Below, one piece after another: positions 24,840 to 33,193 of a stretch of 64,000 nt of DNA. Position 1 is the stretch's first letter, and each line of letters opens with the position of its first letter. The notes below the pieces were generated by a model. It was not told where the DNA came from, made no database searches, and saw nothing but the letters and a program-made list of their open reading frames with translations. This DNA comes from Myxococcales bacterium (GTDB taxonomy: Bacteria; Myxococcota_A; Polyangia; Polyangiales; Ga0077539): NCBI GenBank assembly GCA_013298625.1, contig JAAFIF010000031.1, forward strand, positions 21,044 to 85,043, in the 5' to 3' direction. Position numbers and translations under genes: made by a program.

Positions 24840-25535
24840 TCACCCTCCGCGACGAAGCCACCACGCGGCCACGAGGACGCCGCCTCCCGCGCCCGCAGCG
24901 AGCAGCGCGAACCACAGCGCGAGCGCGGCGCCCCAGGACTGCCGAGCGACGAGCCGCAGCGGGTCGAGCGACGAGAGCACGACGGCGGACTCGGTCTCGA
25001 CCGGCTCGAAGCACTCGCCGAGCTCGCCGCGGACGACCACGCGCGCGTCGGGCTCGATGAGCTCCTCTTCGAGCTCGAAGAACGTCGCTCCTTTGGGGCG
25101 CTCTTTGTACCCAGCGCGCGCGAGCACGCGTGAGAGCACGGGCGCCTCGCGCTCGAGGACCTTCTCGGCGCCGCGGCGATACTCCAGGCGGGCGATGACC
25201 TTGCAGCGGCTCCAATCGATGGCGCTTCGACCGGCGCGGGTGCGCACGACGCAGGGCGCGGAGAGAACGCGGCTCCACAGCTCGCGCGGCGGCCCTCCCT
25301 CCGGCGGCGGACCGATCACGCGCGCCCTCACCCACAGCGCGCGGCGGCCCGAAAACGGCGCGACCACCGTCTCGTCGCTAGCGGCGAGCGCGACGCCCGC
25401 GTGCGTGCGCGAGCCCCATGGAGTGCGAGCGATGACCCAACCCGAGGTGCTCCACAGCGCGCGCGCCGCGCGAATCGCGAGCAAGAGCGAGAGGCACAGG
25501 CACGCGAGCGCGACGAGCAGCCCGAAGAGCATCAT
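24840..25535 (-). CDS. Membrane protein, possibly GIDE/MULAN-like domain
   Basis: A 231-residue protein with one membrane segment at each end (residues ~3-25 and ~197-222) and a ~165-residue soluble domain between. Segments such as 'VVAPFSGRRALWVRARVIGP', 'FFELEEELIEPDARVVVRGEL' and 'AVVLSSLDPLRL' resemble the bacterial relatives of the GIDE/MULAN inter-membrane domain ('PlsG..cv.y...v', 'E..l..Gd.v.v.G'), but this is pattern memory, not an alignment. It overlaps the preceding minus-strand gene by 4 bp (ATGA at 25532-25535). Function unknown. Confidence 0.6.
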   Translation of the reverse strand: MMLFGLLVALACLCLSLLLAIRAARALWSTSGWVIARTPWGSRTHAGVALAASDETVVAPFSGRRALWVRARVIGPPPEGGPPRELWSRVLSAPCVVRTRAGRSAIDWSRCKVIARLEYRRGAEKVLEREAPVLSRVLARAGYKERPKGATFFELEEELIEPDARVVVRGELGECFEPVETESAVVLSSLDPLRLVARQSWGAALALWFALLAAGAGGGVLVAAWWLRRGG

Positions 25536-26254
25536 GGCGCGCGACGCCTCCAGCTTCCGAGCGCGGTGAAGCCAGCGAGGACGCAGGCGATGGCGAAGGC
25601 GCCCGAGACCGCAGAGACGCGCTCGAGCGCGACGATGGACCGCGCGCGCGCGACCGCGCGAGAGGGCAGCAAAAACACCCGCGAAGGCCCGCCATCACCG
25701 CAGTCGCCGAGCGCGCGGCGGCCGTCGATCGTTCGCACGCAGCCGACGACGTCCGCGCGTTGCCCGTCGAGCACTCGCCACTCGGTGTACGTCGCGCCTG
25801 GCTCGCTCGCCTCGACCACCACCGCGCGCAGCCTCGACGGAACAGCGGTTCGCCGCCCCTCCCCCCACTCGTTGGCGCGCAGCGGCAGCGCGAGCTCGAC
25901 CCGCGCGCCGTCCCCTTCGGCGACGCACGTCGTGTCCTCGCCCACGACCGGCGTGGGAGCGCCGTCGCTCGGTCGCAGCGCCGCGCGGTGAATGGTCCAA
26001 CGGTGCGCCACGACGCGCGCCCCAGAGGGGCTCTCGCTGCCCTCGCGAGGGCGGAGCGTGACGCGGTAGACCGCCCGCTCGGGGGACGGCGAAGCGAGGG
26101 TCGCGCGGGTGATTCCGCGGGTAAATGGGCTGAGCTCGCGGGCGGGGCGCACCACGAGCGCGTCGAGCGAGCCGAACACCACGAGCCCCGCGATGAGCCC
26201 GAGCGACGCGGCGAACCACGCTGACGCAGGGGCAGAACGATGCCGGTGCCACAT
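25532..26254 (-). CDS. Hypothetical membrane protein, partner of the GIDE-like protein
   Basis: A 240-residue protein with an N-terminal membrane segment (residues ~12-33) and a C-terminal one (~213-235), like its downstream neighbour, and an extracytoplasmic-type domain between ('RVTLRPREGSESPSGARVVAHRW', 'TEWRVLDGQRADVVGCVRTIDG') with three Cys. It is first in a two-gene unit. The equal topology of the two products suggests a complex. No family was recognised. Confidence 0.6.
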   Translation of the reverse strand: MWHRHRSAPASAWFAASLGLIAGLVVFGSLDALVVRPARELSPFTRGITRATLASPSPERAVYRVTLRPREGSESPSGARVVAHRWTIHRAALRPSDGAPTPVVGEDTTCVAEGDGARVELALPLRANEWGEGRRTAVPSRLRAVVVEASEPGATYTEWRVLDGQRADVVGCVRTIDGRRALGDCGDGGPSRVFLLPSRAVARARSIVALERVSAVSGAFAIACVLAGFTALGSWRRRAP

Positions 26255-26348
26255 AAGTGTTGCCGGGCCGGACTGTATCGCTCTTGAGGTACGCTCGCGC
26301 GGCTCGTCGACGACGAAGCGTTCGCGACGGCAGGAGAAGAGTCAGACC

Positions 26349-27989
26349 ATGATGCACGGCGGTCGAATCGTCGCAGAGCAGCTCAAGCGCGAAGGCGTGA
26401 CGCACTTGTTCACGCTGTGTGGTGGGCACATCCAGTCGATCTACGACGGCTGTTTGGACACGGGGATTCGCGTGGTGGACGTTCGCCACGAGCAGACCGC
26501 TGGGCACGCGGCGGACGGCTGGGCGCGGGTGACGGGGGTCCCGGGCGTGGTGGCGGTGACCGCGGGACCGGGCGTGACCGACGTGGTGACGGCGCTGGCC
26601 AACGCGCAGCGCGCGGGCGTTCCGATGGTGTGCTTCGGCGGCGCGGGGCCCGCGTTGCTGGCGGACCGCGGATCGCTGCAGGACATGAATCACCTGGATT
26701 TGATCAAGCCGATCACGAAGGGCTGCTGGCGGGTGATCCACACCGACCGCCTCGCCGAGTACGTGAGCATGGCGTTTCGCGTCGCGATGACGGGCGTCCC
26801 GGGGCCGACGTACCTCGAGCTGCCGCTCGACGTGCTGATGAACTTCGCCGCGGTGGACGAGTGGCCCGACCCTGCCACCGCGCGCACGCCCGCGCAGCCC
26901 GCGCCGGACCCGTACTACCTCTCGAAGGCCGTGAACCTCTTGGCCGAGGCCGAGCGCCCGGTGGCCATCATCGGCTCGCAGCTGCGCTGGAGCTCCGATC
27001 GAGACGCGCTCGCCGCGCTGCTCGCGCACTTTCCGATGCCCGCGTTCTGCAACGGAATGGCCCGCGCCTCGCTCCCCCCCGAGCACCCGTGCCTGTTCAC
27101 GCGCTCGCGGCGCGCCGCGCTCGAGCAAGCCGACGTCGTCCTCATGTGCGGCACGCCCTTCGACTTTCGCGTCGACTACGGCCGCTCCCCCACGTGGAAC
27201 CCGTCCACCAAGATCATCAAGGTCGACCGCGACGCCGCCCAGATCGGCCACAACAAAGCCGTGGACGTCGGCATCGTCGCCGACACCGGCCTGCTCTTGA
27301 GCGCCCTCACGAGCGCGCTGCCCAAGCGCGAAGCAGGCGACTGGATCGCCACGATCCGCCGCGACGAAGACAAGCGCAAAGCCAAGATGCGCGCTGAAAT
27401 GCAGCTCGACTCGGACCCGCCCAACCCGCTGCGCGTGTGCGCCGAGCTCGACAAGTTCTTGCAAGAGGACTCCATCGTCGTGGGCGACGGCGGAGACTTC
27501 GTCGCGACCGCCGCGTACGTGCTCAACATCAAGCCCAAGGGCTTCTGGATGGACCCAGGGCCGCTCGGAACGCTGGGCGTCGGCCCCGGCTACGCGATGG
27601 CCGCCAAGCTCGCGCGCCCCGACTCGCGCGTGGTGTGCGTGTTCGGCGACGGCTCGTTCGGCCTGCACGCGATGGAGCTCGAAGCGATGTTTCGCCAGAA
27701 GATCCCCGTCGTGTGCGTGATCGGCAACGACGCCGGCTGGACGCAAATCCGCCGCGGACAAGTCGAGATGTACGGCGAAGAGCGCGCCGTCGCGACCGCG
27801 CTCGAGTACACGCGCTACGAGAAGGTCGCCGAGGCGCTCGGGTGCTTCGGCGCGTGGGTCGAGCGAACCGAAGACCTCGCGCCCGCGTTCGAAGCGGCGT
27901 TTCGCGCGGCCGAAGTCGAGAAGCGCCCCGCGGTCGTCAACGTGAAGATCGCGTCGAGCGAGTTTCGCAAGGGCGCGATCTCGGTCTGA
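26349..27989 (+). CDS. Thiamine-diphosphate-dependent enzyme (acetolactate synthase / 2-hydroxyacyl-CoA lyase superfamily)
   Basis: A 546-residue ThDP enzyme. The N-terminal Pyr domain has the catalytic Glu in 'RHEQTAGHAADGWARVTG' (~residue 48); the central domain follows; the C-terminal PP domain has the Mg-ThDP motif 'GDGSFG' (~434) to 'VIGNDAGWT'. 'GVTHLFTLCGGHIQSIYDG' at the start is typical of acetolactate-synthase-like proteins. The large catalytic subunit of acetohydroxyacid synthase is usually followed by ilvN; none is here, so a 2-hydroxyacyl-CoA lyase or an uncharacterised decarboligase is at least as likely. ATG 26349 has a good ribosome-binding site (AGGAGAAG, ~10 nt upstream). 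Confidence 0.85.
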   Translation: MMHGGRIVAEQLKREGVTHLFTLCGGHIQSIYDGCLDTGIRVVDVRHEQTAGHAADGWARVTGVPGVVAVTAGPGVTDVVTALANAQRAGVPMVCFGGAGPALLADRGSLQDMNHLDLIKPITKGCWRVIHTDRLAEYVSMAFRVAMTGVPGPTYLELPLDVLMNFAAVDEWPDPATARTPAQPAPDPYYLSKAVNLLAEAERPVAIIGSQLRWSSDRDALAALLAHFPMPAFCNGMARASLPPEHPCLFTRSRRAALEQADVVLMCGTPFDFRVDYGRSPTWNPSTKIIKVDRDAAQIGHNKAVDVGIVADTGLLLSALTSALPKREAGDWIATIRRDEDKRKAKMRAEMQLDSDPPNPLRVCAELDKFLQEDSIVVGDGGDFVATAAYVLNIKPKGFWMDPGPLGTLGVGPGYAMAAKLARPDSRVVCVFGDGSFGLHAMELEAMFRQKIPVVCVIGNDAGWTQIRRGQVEMYGEERAVATALEYTRYEKVAEALGCFGAWVERTEDLAPAFEAAFRAAEVEKRPAVVNVKIASSEFRKGAISV

Positions 27990-27998
27990 CCGAGCGGC

Positions 27999-28373
27999 TC
28001 AGCAGCCCTCGTCGACAGAGCCGTTGCAGTTGTCGTCGCAGCCGTTGCCGCAGACTTCTTGCGCGCCCTGCACGCAGGTGCACTGACGCGGCGGGGGGTT
28101 GTTCACCACGACGCCGCCGGTGGGGGTCGCGACGCTGGTCGTCACGACGCCGCCGCCGCCACAGCCTTCGTCGACAGCGCCGTTGCAGTTGTCGTCGCAG
28201 CCGTTGCACACCTCGGCGGCGCCCTGCATGCAGGTGCACTGCGCGCCGGTGGTGACGACCGCGTTGGTGCCGACCGTCGCGCCGCCGTTGACCGTGATGG
28301 GGTCGGGGCGCGTGTAGACGAAGCAGCCGGGCAGGACGAGCGCGCAGAGCACAGAGGCGAGCCAACGATTCAT
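27999..28373 (-). CDS. Small lipoprotein with two MopE-type Cys motifs
   Basis: A 124-residue lipoprotein with lipobox 'LVLPGC' (Cys17). It contains two copies of a ~45-residue module 'CTC(M/V)QGA.EVC.(N)GCDDNCNG(A/S)VDEGC', separated by a Thr/Val/Pro linker. The module is the same MopE-type motif seen once or more in four other exported proteins of this window, here reduced to its bare form. ATG 28373 is supported by GAAAGGA at good spacing. It may bind metal through the Cys/Asp cluster; that is inferred from the motif's annotation, not shown. Confidence 0.75.
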   Translation of the reverse strand: MNRWLASVLCALVLPGCFVYTRPDPITVNGGATVGTNAVVTTGAQCTCMQGAAEVCNGCDDNCNGAVDEGCGGGGVVTTSVATPTGGVVVNNPPPRQCTCVQGAQEVCGNGCDDNCNGSVDEGC

Positions 28374-28555
28374 AGCAGTGGGGGTTCCTTTCGTGTTCGC
28401 GGCGTCGAGCGTCGAGCGCTGCCGCGGCAGTGGGCGGCGGAAGGTACCGCGACTTTCTTGGTTGTGGCGGTAGCGATCGACGGGACTCTCGACTAACTTG
28501 CGCCCGACTCGGGCGAACGCCGGGTCCGCTACGAATCGAACGCTCTCTATCGACG

Positions 28556-29362
28556 ATGCTACGCCCACGATTGTTCGCTCTCCCCTCGATTCTCTCGCTC
28601 GCGCTGCTGGCTAGCGCGGTAGCCAGCGGCTGCAGCGCGGCGCCGCGACGCACGACGCTCAACTACTCGGACCGCGCGCGACGCGAGTACGAGCAAGCGA
28701 TGACGCTCTTCGACGCCGGCGAGTGGACCGACGCGCAAGAGTCGATGAACCGCGTGAAGCGCGAGTTCGGCGTGTCTCGCTGGGGTTGGCTCGCAGAGCT
28801 GCGCCTGGCGGACATTGATTTTCGCACGGAGAAGTACCCCGAGGCGGTGAGCTCATTTCGCAGCTGGATCCGCTACCACCCGACGCAGCCCGAGGTGACG
28901 TACGCGCGGTTCATGATCGCGAAGTCGCACTTCATGCAGATCCCGCAGGACTGGCTCTTGGTCCCGTCCGCGTGGGAGCGGGACCTCGGCACGGCGCTCG
29001 ACGCGCAGGACTCGCTGCGCGCGTTCTTGAGAGACAACGGGCAGAGCGAGTACGGCGCCGAGGCGCGAAGGCTCTTGCAGCAGACGCGCGCGGTGCTCGC
29101 GCGGGGCGAGATCCACGTCGCAGAGTTCTATCTGGCGCGCGGGCAGCACGAAGCGGCCGTCGCGCGGCTGCGCACGGTGCTCGAGAGCTTCTCGGGCTCG
29201 GGCCTCGAGGCGCAGGCGCTGTTGAAGATCGGCGAGGTGTACCTCTCGCAAGGGCGCTCTCGGGAGGCGCGCGAGGCGTTCGAGTCGCTGATCGAGAATT
29301 TTGCCGAGAGCGAGTACGTCCCGTCGGCGCGCAGGTACCTCGCGCACATCCGTCGCTCGTGA
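28556..29362 (+). CDS. bamD: Outer-membrane assembly lipoprotein BamD-like
   Basis: A 268-residue lipoprotein of the BAM complex type, which inserts beta-barrel proteins into the outer membrane. It has a lipobox 'SAVASGC' (Cys26) and then the BamD pattern: 'YEQAMTLFDAGEWTDAQESMNRVKREF', 'AELRLADIDFRTEKYPEAVSSFRSWIRYHPTQPEVTYARFMIAKSHF', 'LRAFLRDNGQSEYGAEARR', and a last TPR 'SRGREAREAFESLIENFAESEYVPSARRYL'. The five-TPR layout and length agree with BamD/YfiO. GTG 29373 of a TPR gene follows 10 bp later, so the two are probably one operon. Confidence 0.85.
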   Translation: MLRPRLFALPSILSLALLASAVASGCSAAPRRTTLNYSDRARREYEQAMTLFDAGEWTDAQESMNRVKREFGVSRWGWLAELRLADIDFRTEKYPEAVSSFRSWIRYHPTQPEVTYARFMIAKSHFMQIPQDWLLVPSAWERDLGTALDAQDSLRAFLRDNGQSEYGAEARRLLQQTRAVLARGEIHVAEFYLARGQHEAAVARLRTVLESFSGSGLEAQALLKIGEVYLSQGRSREAREAFESLIENFAESEYVPSARRYLAHIRRS

Positions 29363-29372
29363 GGCGCGCGCC

Positions 29373-30158
29373 GTGGACGAGAACCTGAAGCAGCAGCTGC
29401 TCCTCGCGCGAGAGCACTACGCGCAGCGAGAGTTCGACAAGGCCGCGCCGCTGCTGCGCGCGGTGCTCGAGGGCGGGCTCGACTTCGCGGACGTGCGCAA
29501 CATGCTCGGCTGCATCGAGCACAGCCGCGGAGAGTTCACCGAGGCGCGCAGGCACTTCGAGTCCGCAGTGGCGCTCAACCCGAACTACACCGAGGCGGCC
29601 ATCAACCTGTCGGTGACGCTCAACGAGCTCGGGCAGTTCGCCGAAGCGCGCGCGATTCACCAGCGATTGTCCGCGAGAGGCGTGGGGGCGCTCTCGCGCA
29701 CGCCCGACGACATCGAGCCGTTCGCAAAAGGAAAGCTCGCCAACCTCCACGCCACCGTCGCCGAGGCGTACGCGGACCTGGGGCTGCTCGCGCACGCGAT
29801 CGACGAGTACCGCAAGGCGTTGGCGCTCTGCCCGACGTTCGCCGACCTGCGCACGCGCCTCGGCAACGTGCTGCGGGACAGCGGCCAGCTCGAAGAAGCC
29901 GAGGCCACCTATCGCGAGGCGATCGCGAGCAACCCGCGGTTTCTTCCGCCGCGCGTGCAGCTCGGCGTCGCGCGCTTCTCTCGTGGCGACCGCGCCGGCG
30001 CCGAGGCAGCGTGGCAGCAGGCGCTCGAGATCGACCCAAACGACCGGTTTGCGTCGATGTACCTGCGCATGTCTCGCGCCAATCGGATGCGCCCGAGCAT
30101 GAGCACGATGCAAGTGGTACGGACGGACGCCGACGAGCCCACCCGCAAGGGCGAGTAA
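29373..30158 (+). CDS. TPR protein
   Basis: A 261-residue cytoplasmic protein made almost wholly of tetratricopeptide repeats: 'AREHYAQREFDKAAPLLRAVLEG', 'MLGCIEHSRGEFTEARRHFESAVALNPNY', 'NLSVTLNELGQFAEARAIHQRL', 'AEAYADLGLLAHAIDEYRKALALCPTF', 'GNVLRDSGQLEEAEATYREAIASNPRF' and 'ARFSRGDRAGAEAAWQQALEIDPND'. It resembles TgI-type TPR proteins of myxobacteria, but the specific orthology is uncertain. It starts at GTG 29373 and is placed directly behind bamD. Confidence 0.8.
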   Translation: MDENLKQQLLLAREHYAQREFDKAAPLLRAVLEGGLDFADVRNMLGCIEHSRGEFTEARRHFESAVALNPNYTEAAINLSVTLNELGQFAEARAIHQRLSARGVGALSRTPDDIEPFAKGKLANLHATVAEAYADLGLLAHAIDEYRKALALCPTFADLRTRLGNVLRDSGQLEEAEATYREAIASNPRFLPPRVQLGVARFSRGDRAGAEAAWQQALEIDPNDRFASMYLRMSRANRMRPSMSTMQVVRTDADEPTRKGE

Positions 30159-30256
30159 GCGGGTCGGGTAGGCAACTGTGCTCGACAGAGCCCGGTGAAG
30201 GACCACGCAGAGGGGACGTAGAAGGTCAACAGTCGAGCGCTCGCGCGACTGCGGTG

Positions 30257-30286
30257 TTGACGGCGTTTCTCGCAGCGATCTACGCT
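30257..30286 (+). promoter_or_regulatory. Sigma-70-like promoter upstream of psd
   Basis: TTGACG (30257-30262) and TACGCT (30281-30286) are spaced by 18 bp, ~33 bp before the psd ATG at 30320. It is one of the best -35/-10 pairs in the window and lies in the 161-bp gap between the TPR gene and psd. Confidence 0.5.
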
Positions 30287-30319
30287 CACTGAGGCGCGGT
30301 TTTTCTCGCGCAAAACCTC

Positions 30320-31195
30320 ATGCAGAGCCCCACAGAACGCACCGCCGCACGGCTGCTGCACCTGCTTCCCCGAGAGCGCATCACCCGCGCCCTGGGAAAG
30401 CTGACGGAAGCGCACGTCCCGCGATCCATCCTCGACCCCGTCCTCGGAGCCTACTCGAAGGCGTACAACGTCAACCTCGACGAGGCGATCGTGCCCGACG
30501 GGGGCTTTCGCTCGTTCAACGAGTTTTTTACGCGGCGGTTGCGCGACGGCGCGCGCAGCGTGGACGCGGGCGAAGGCGTGATGGTCTCGCCCGCGGACGG
30601 CCGCCTCGACGACGCAGGCGCGATCGACGACGGGACGCGCTTCTTCATCAAGGGCCGCGAGTACTCCGCCGAGTCGTTGCTCGCGAGCGCGACGGACGCG
30701 CAGGCCTTCAGCAACGGTCAGTTCGCGATCGTGTACCTCTCGCCTCGGGACTACCACCGCGTGCACGCGCCGGAGTCGCTCGAGATCGAGTGCGTCCGTC
30801 ACGTGCCGGGCGTGCTGTACCCCGTCAATGACTTCGGCGTTCGCAACGTGCCGGGGCTCTTCGCGAAGAACGAGCGCGTCGTCGTGCTCGGTCGATCGCC
30901 GAGCTTCGGTCGCGTCGCGGTGGTGTTCGTCGGCGCGATGATCGTCGGGCGAATCAACCTGTACATCCCGGCGCCAGAGCGCCCCGCGATCGGCGGTCCG
31001 ATCGCTGAGCGCGAGTTCGACCGCGCGCGCCCCAAGGTCGCGCGCGGCGACGAGCTCGGCTCGTTCTCTCTCGGCTCGACGGTCGTCCTGCTCATCGAGC
31101 GCGCGCCCGACGGCAGCCGAGACGACTGGTCCACCGAACGACTCGGAACAGCGGTCCGAATGGGCGAAGCGATCCTTCGCCGCAGGAGCACATGA
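30320..31195 (+). CDS. psd: Phosphatidylserine decarboxylase proenzyme
   Basis: This enzyme makes phosphatidylethanolamine by decarboxylating phosphatidylserine at the inner membrane. The 291-residue protein shows the family motifs: 'FFTRRLRDGAR', 'SPADGR', 'FAIVYLSPRDYHRVHAP' (catalytic His ~145) and the self-cleavage site 'LGST' (~251-254), where Ser becomes the pyruvoyl cofactor, giving beta and alpha chains. Length and layout match proteobacterial Psd. The stop overlaps the start of the methyltransferase gene (ATGA). Confidence 0.92.
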   Translation: MQSPTERTAARLLHLLPRERITRALGKLTEAHVPRSILDPVLGAYSKAYNVNLDEAIVPDGGFRSFNEFFTRRLRDGARSVDAGEGVMVSPADGRLDDAGAIDDGTRFFIKGREYSAESLLASATDAQAFSNGQFAIVYLSPRDYHRVHAPESLEIECVRHVPGVLYPVNDFGVRNVPGLFAKNERVVVLGRSPSFGRVAVVFVGAMIVGRINLYIPAPERPAIGGPIAEREFDRARPKVARGDELGSFSLGSTVVLLIERAPDGSRDDWSTERLGTAVRMGEAILRRRST

Positions 31196-33186
31196 TGGAC
31201 GACGAACGCGGCCCCGACCGACGCAGCTCGCCGGACCTCCCTTCCGCTGCTCGAAAGCGCAAGGCGTCGCGCGGACTTCGCGTGCCCAACGACCCCGTGC
31301 CACGCGCGAGCCAGCCGGACCTCGCGCGCGTGTCCATCGCCGACGATCGCGAGATCGACGAGTTCGGCGATCGCGTCACGCAAGTCGAGCGCGCGTCCGC
31401 TGAAGCCGCCGCGCTCATCCACGACGCGCAGGTCGCGCACGCGCCAGTGCCCATCGTCCCGATCGACGCGAGCGCGGTGCAAGCCAACGAGCACGCCGCG
31501 ACGGTCATCGACGACCAGCCTCGCGCAGCGGTCGAGCCGCCAGCGCCCGCGCCCGCTGTCGATGGCCCCAAACGTCGGCCGTCCGGCGCCAACCGACTCA
31601 TCGCGGTCAGCGACGAAGGCGCGTCGACCGTTCGACAAGTTCGGCGCAAGATCCGCTCGATCGGCTCCGATGAGCCGATGCCCGCGAGCGCCGTCGCGCC
31701 CGATGACGGACCGGATCTGTCCGAGCTCGACGAGGCCGTCGTCGACGAGGTCGACGAGGTCAGCCCGATCATCGCCTCGCTCAGCTCCGCGCCTGCTGGC
31801 GACGCGGCCAACGCAGCACCGCCCGCGCTCACCGTCGCTGCGCCCATCGTCGAAGCGCGCAGGGTGAGCGACGCGCCGCCGCGATCGAGCGACGCGCCGA
31901 GGCCGTCGCGATTGCCCGTTCCTTCGGCGCCGATCGCGTCGATTTCGGTCGAGCCGCCGACGGACGACGAGGTCGAAGTCGACTCGGCGGAGGTCGAAGA
32001 CGAGGCGCCCCCCGCGCCCGTCGCGACGGTGCAGACACGATCCATCGCGCCACCGCCGCCGCCGCCGCCCGCTTCGGCAGCCGCTACCGAGCCCGTCGAC
32101 AGCGTCGAGGTCGTCGAGAGCGTCGAGGCGAGCTCGCAGCCCGCGGCAGAGCACGATGACGACGCGCCGCAGGTCGAAGCAGACTCCGACCCGGTGAGCG
32201 AGCTGGTCGCCGACAGCGGCGCCGACAGCGAAGTCGAAGTCGAAGAGCCCACTGAAGAGATCAACATCCCCGACGAGATCGCCGCGCGACCGTCGGTCGC
32301 TCCGACGCCTCCACCTCGCTCGACGGCGCCCGATGGCACGCGGCCGCCGCCGCCACCCCGCGCCACGCCCGCAGAACAAGCGCGGGCCACCGAGCGGCCC
32401 ACGATGGTGTCCTCCGACGCCAAGCCGCGCCGTCGTCACTGGTGGGAAGAGATCTTCAACGACGACTACCTCCGCACGCAGCGCCGCTATTCACCTGATC
32501 AGGTCACGGCCGAAGGCAACTTCATCGAGGCTTCGCTCGGCGTCGAGAAGGGCGCCTCGGTGCTCGACGTCGGCTGCGGCATCGGCCGTCAGGCGGTCGA
32601 GCTCGCCACGCGCGGCTACGAAGTGCTGGGGCTCGACCTGTCCCTCGCGATGCTCTCGCGCGCGTCGGACAACGCGCAGCAGCGCGGGGCCAAGCTGAAC
32701 TTTCTTCAGAGCGACATGCTCGAGATGGAGTTCACCGAGCTGTTCGACGCTGCGTACTGCGTCGGCTCGACGTTTGGCTTCTTCGACGACGACAAGAACG
32801 CCGACGTGATCCAGCGCCTGCACCGCGCGCTCAAGCCCGGCGGCACGCTCCTGCTCGAAGTGGTCAACCGCGATTGCGCCGCAGAGCAGCACCCGGCGAT
32901 GACCTGGTACGAAGCCGACGGCTGCGTGTGCATGGAAGAGACCAATTTCAATTGGTTCACCTCGCGGCTCGAGGGCAAGCGCACGCTGTTGCTCGAAGAC
33001 GGCCGGCAGCGCGAGCAGAAGTTCTCGATGCGCATGTACTCGCTGCACGAGCTCGGCAAAGTGCTGCACAGCGCTGGGTTTCGCGTGATCGAAGTGTCGG
33101 GCAACCAGAAGACGCCCGGCGCGTTCTTCGGCACGCACTCGATGATGCTGATCATCCTCGCGCAGAAGCGCACCGACGACGAGTGA
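31192..33186 (+). CDS. Disordered proline/acid-rich protein fused to a SAM-dependent methyltransferase
   Basis: A 664-residue protein. Residues 1-~405 are low-complexity, rich in Ala, Pro, Asp, Glu and Val ('APPPPPPPPASAA', 'EVEVEEPTEE'), with no globular features. Residues ~410-660 are a class I methyltransferase: 'RYSPDQVTAEGNFIEASLGVEKGASVLDVGCGIGR' (motif I at ~457-463), 'YEVLGLDLSLAMLSRA' (acidic SAM-binding loop), 'FDAAYCVGSTFGFFDDD' (motif IV region) and 'LKPGGTLLLEV'. The 4-bp overlap with psd suggests a lipid- or envelope-linked substrate, which is inference only. Standard relatives lack the 400-residue tail. Confidence 0.8.
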   Translation: MMDDERGPDRRSSPDLPSAARKRKASRGLRVPNDPVPRASQPDLARVSIADDREIDEFGDRVTQVERASAEAAALIHDAQVAHAPVPIVPIDASAVQANEHAATVIDDQPRAAVEPPAPAPAVDGPKRRPSGANRLIAVSDEGASTVRQVRRKIRSIGSDEPMPASAVAPDDGPDLSELDEAVVDEVDEVSPIIASLSSAPAGDAANAAPPALTVAAPIVEARRVSDAPPRSSDAPRPSRLPVPSAPIASISVEPPTDDEVEVDSAEVEDEAPPAPVATVQTRSIAPPPPPPPASAAATEPVDSVEVVESVEASSQPAAEHDDDAPQVEADSDPVSELVADSGADSEVEVEEPTEEINIPDEIAARPSVAPTPPPRSTAPDGTRPPPPPRATPAEQARATERPTMVSSDAKPRRRHWWEEIFNDDYLRTQRRYSPDQVTAEGNFIEASLGVEKGASVLDVGCGIGRQAVELATRGYEVLGLDLSLAMLSRASDNAQQRGAKLNFLQSDMLEMEFTELFDAAYCVGSTFGFFDDDKNADVIQRLHRALKPGGTLLLEVVNRDCAAEQHPAMTWYEADGCVCMEETNFNWFTSRLEGKRTLLLEDGRQREQKFSMRMYSLHELGKVLHSAGFRVIEVSGNQKTPGAFFGTHSMMLIILAQKRTDDE

Positions 33187-33193
33187 GCCTCGC

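Noticed and set aside
30799..32439. Long antisense frames opposite the psd end and the disordered region
   Set aside because: They mirror the repetitive GC-rich codons of the real genes; glycine/serine- or arginine-rich, without motifs.
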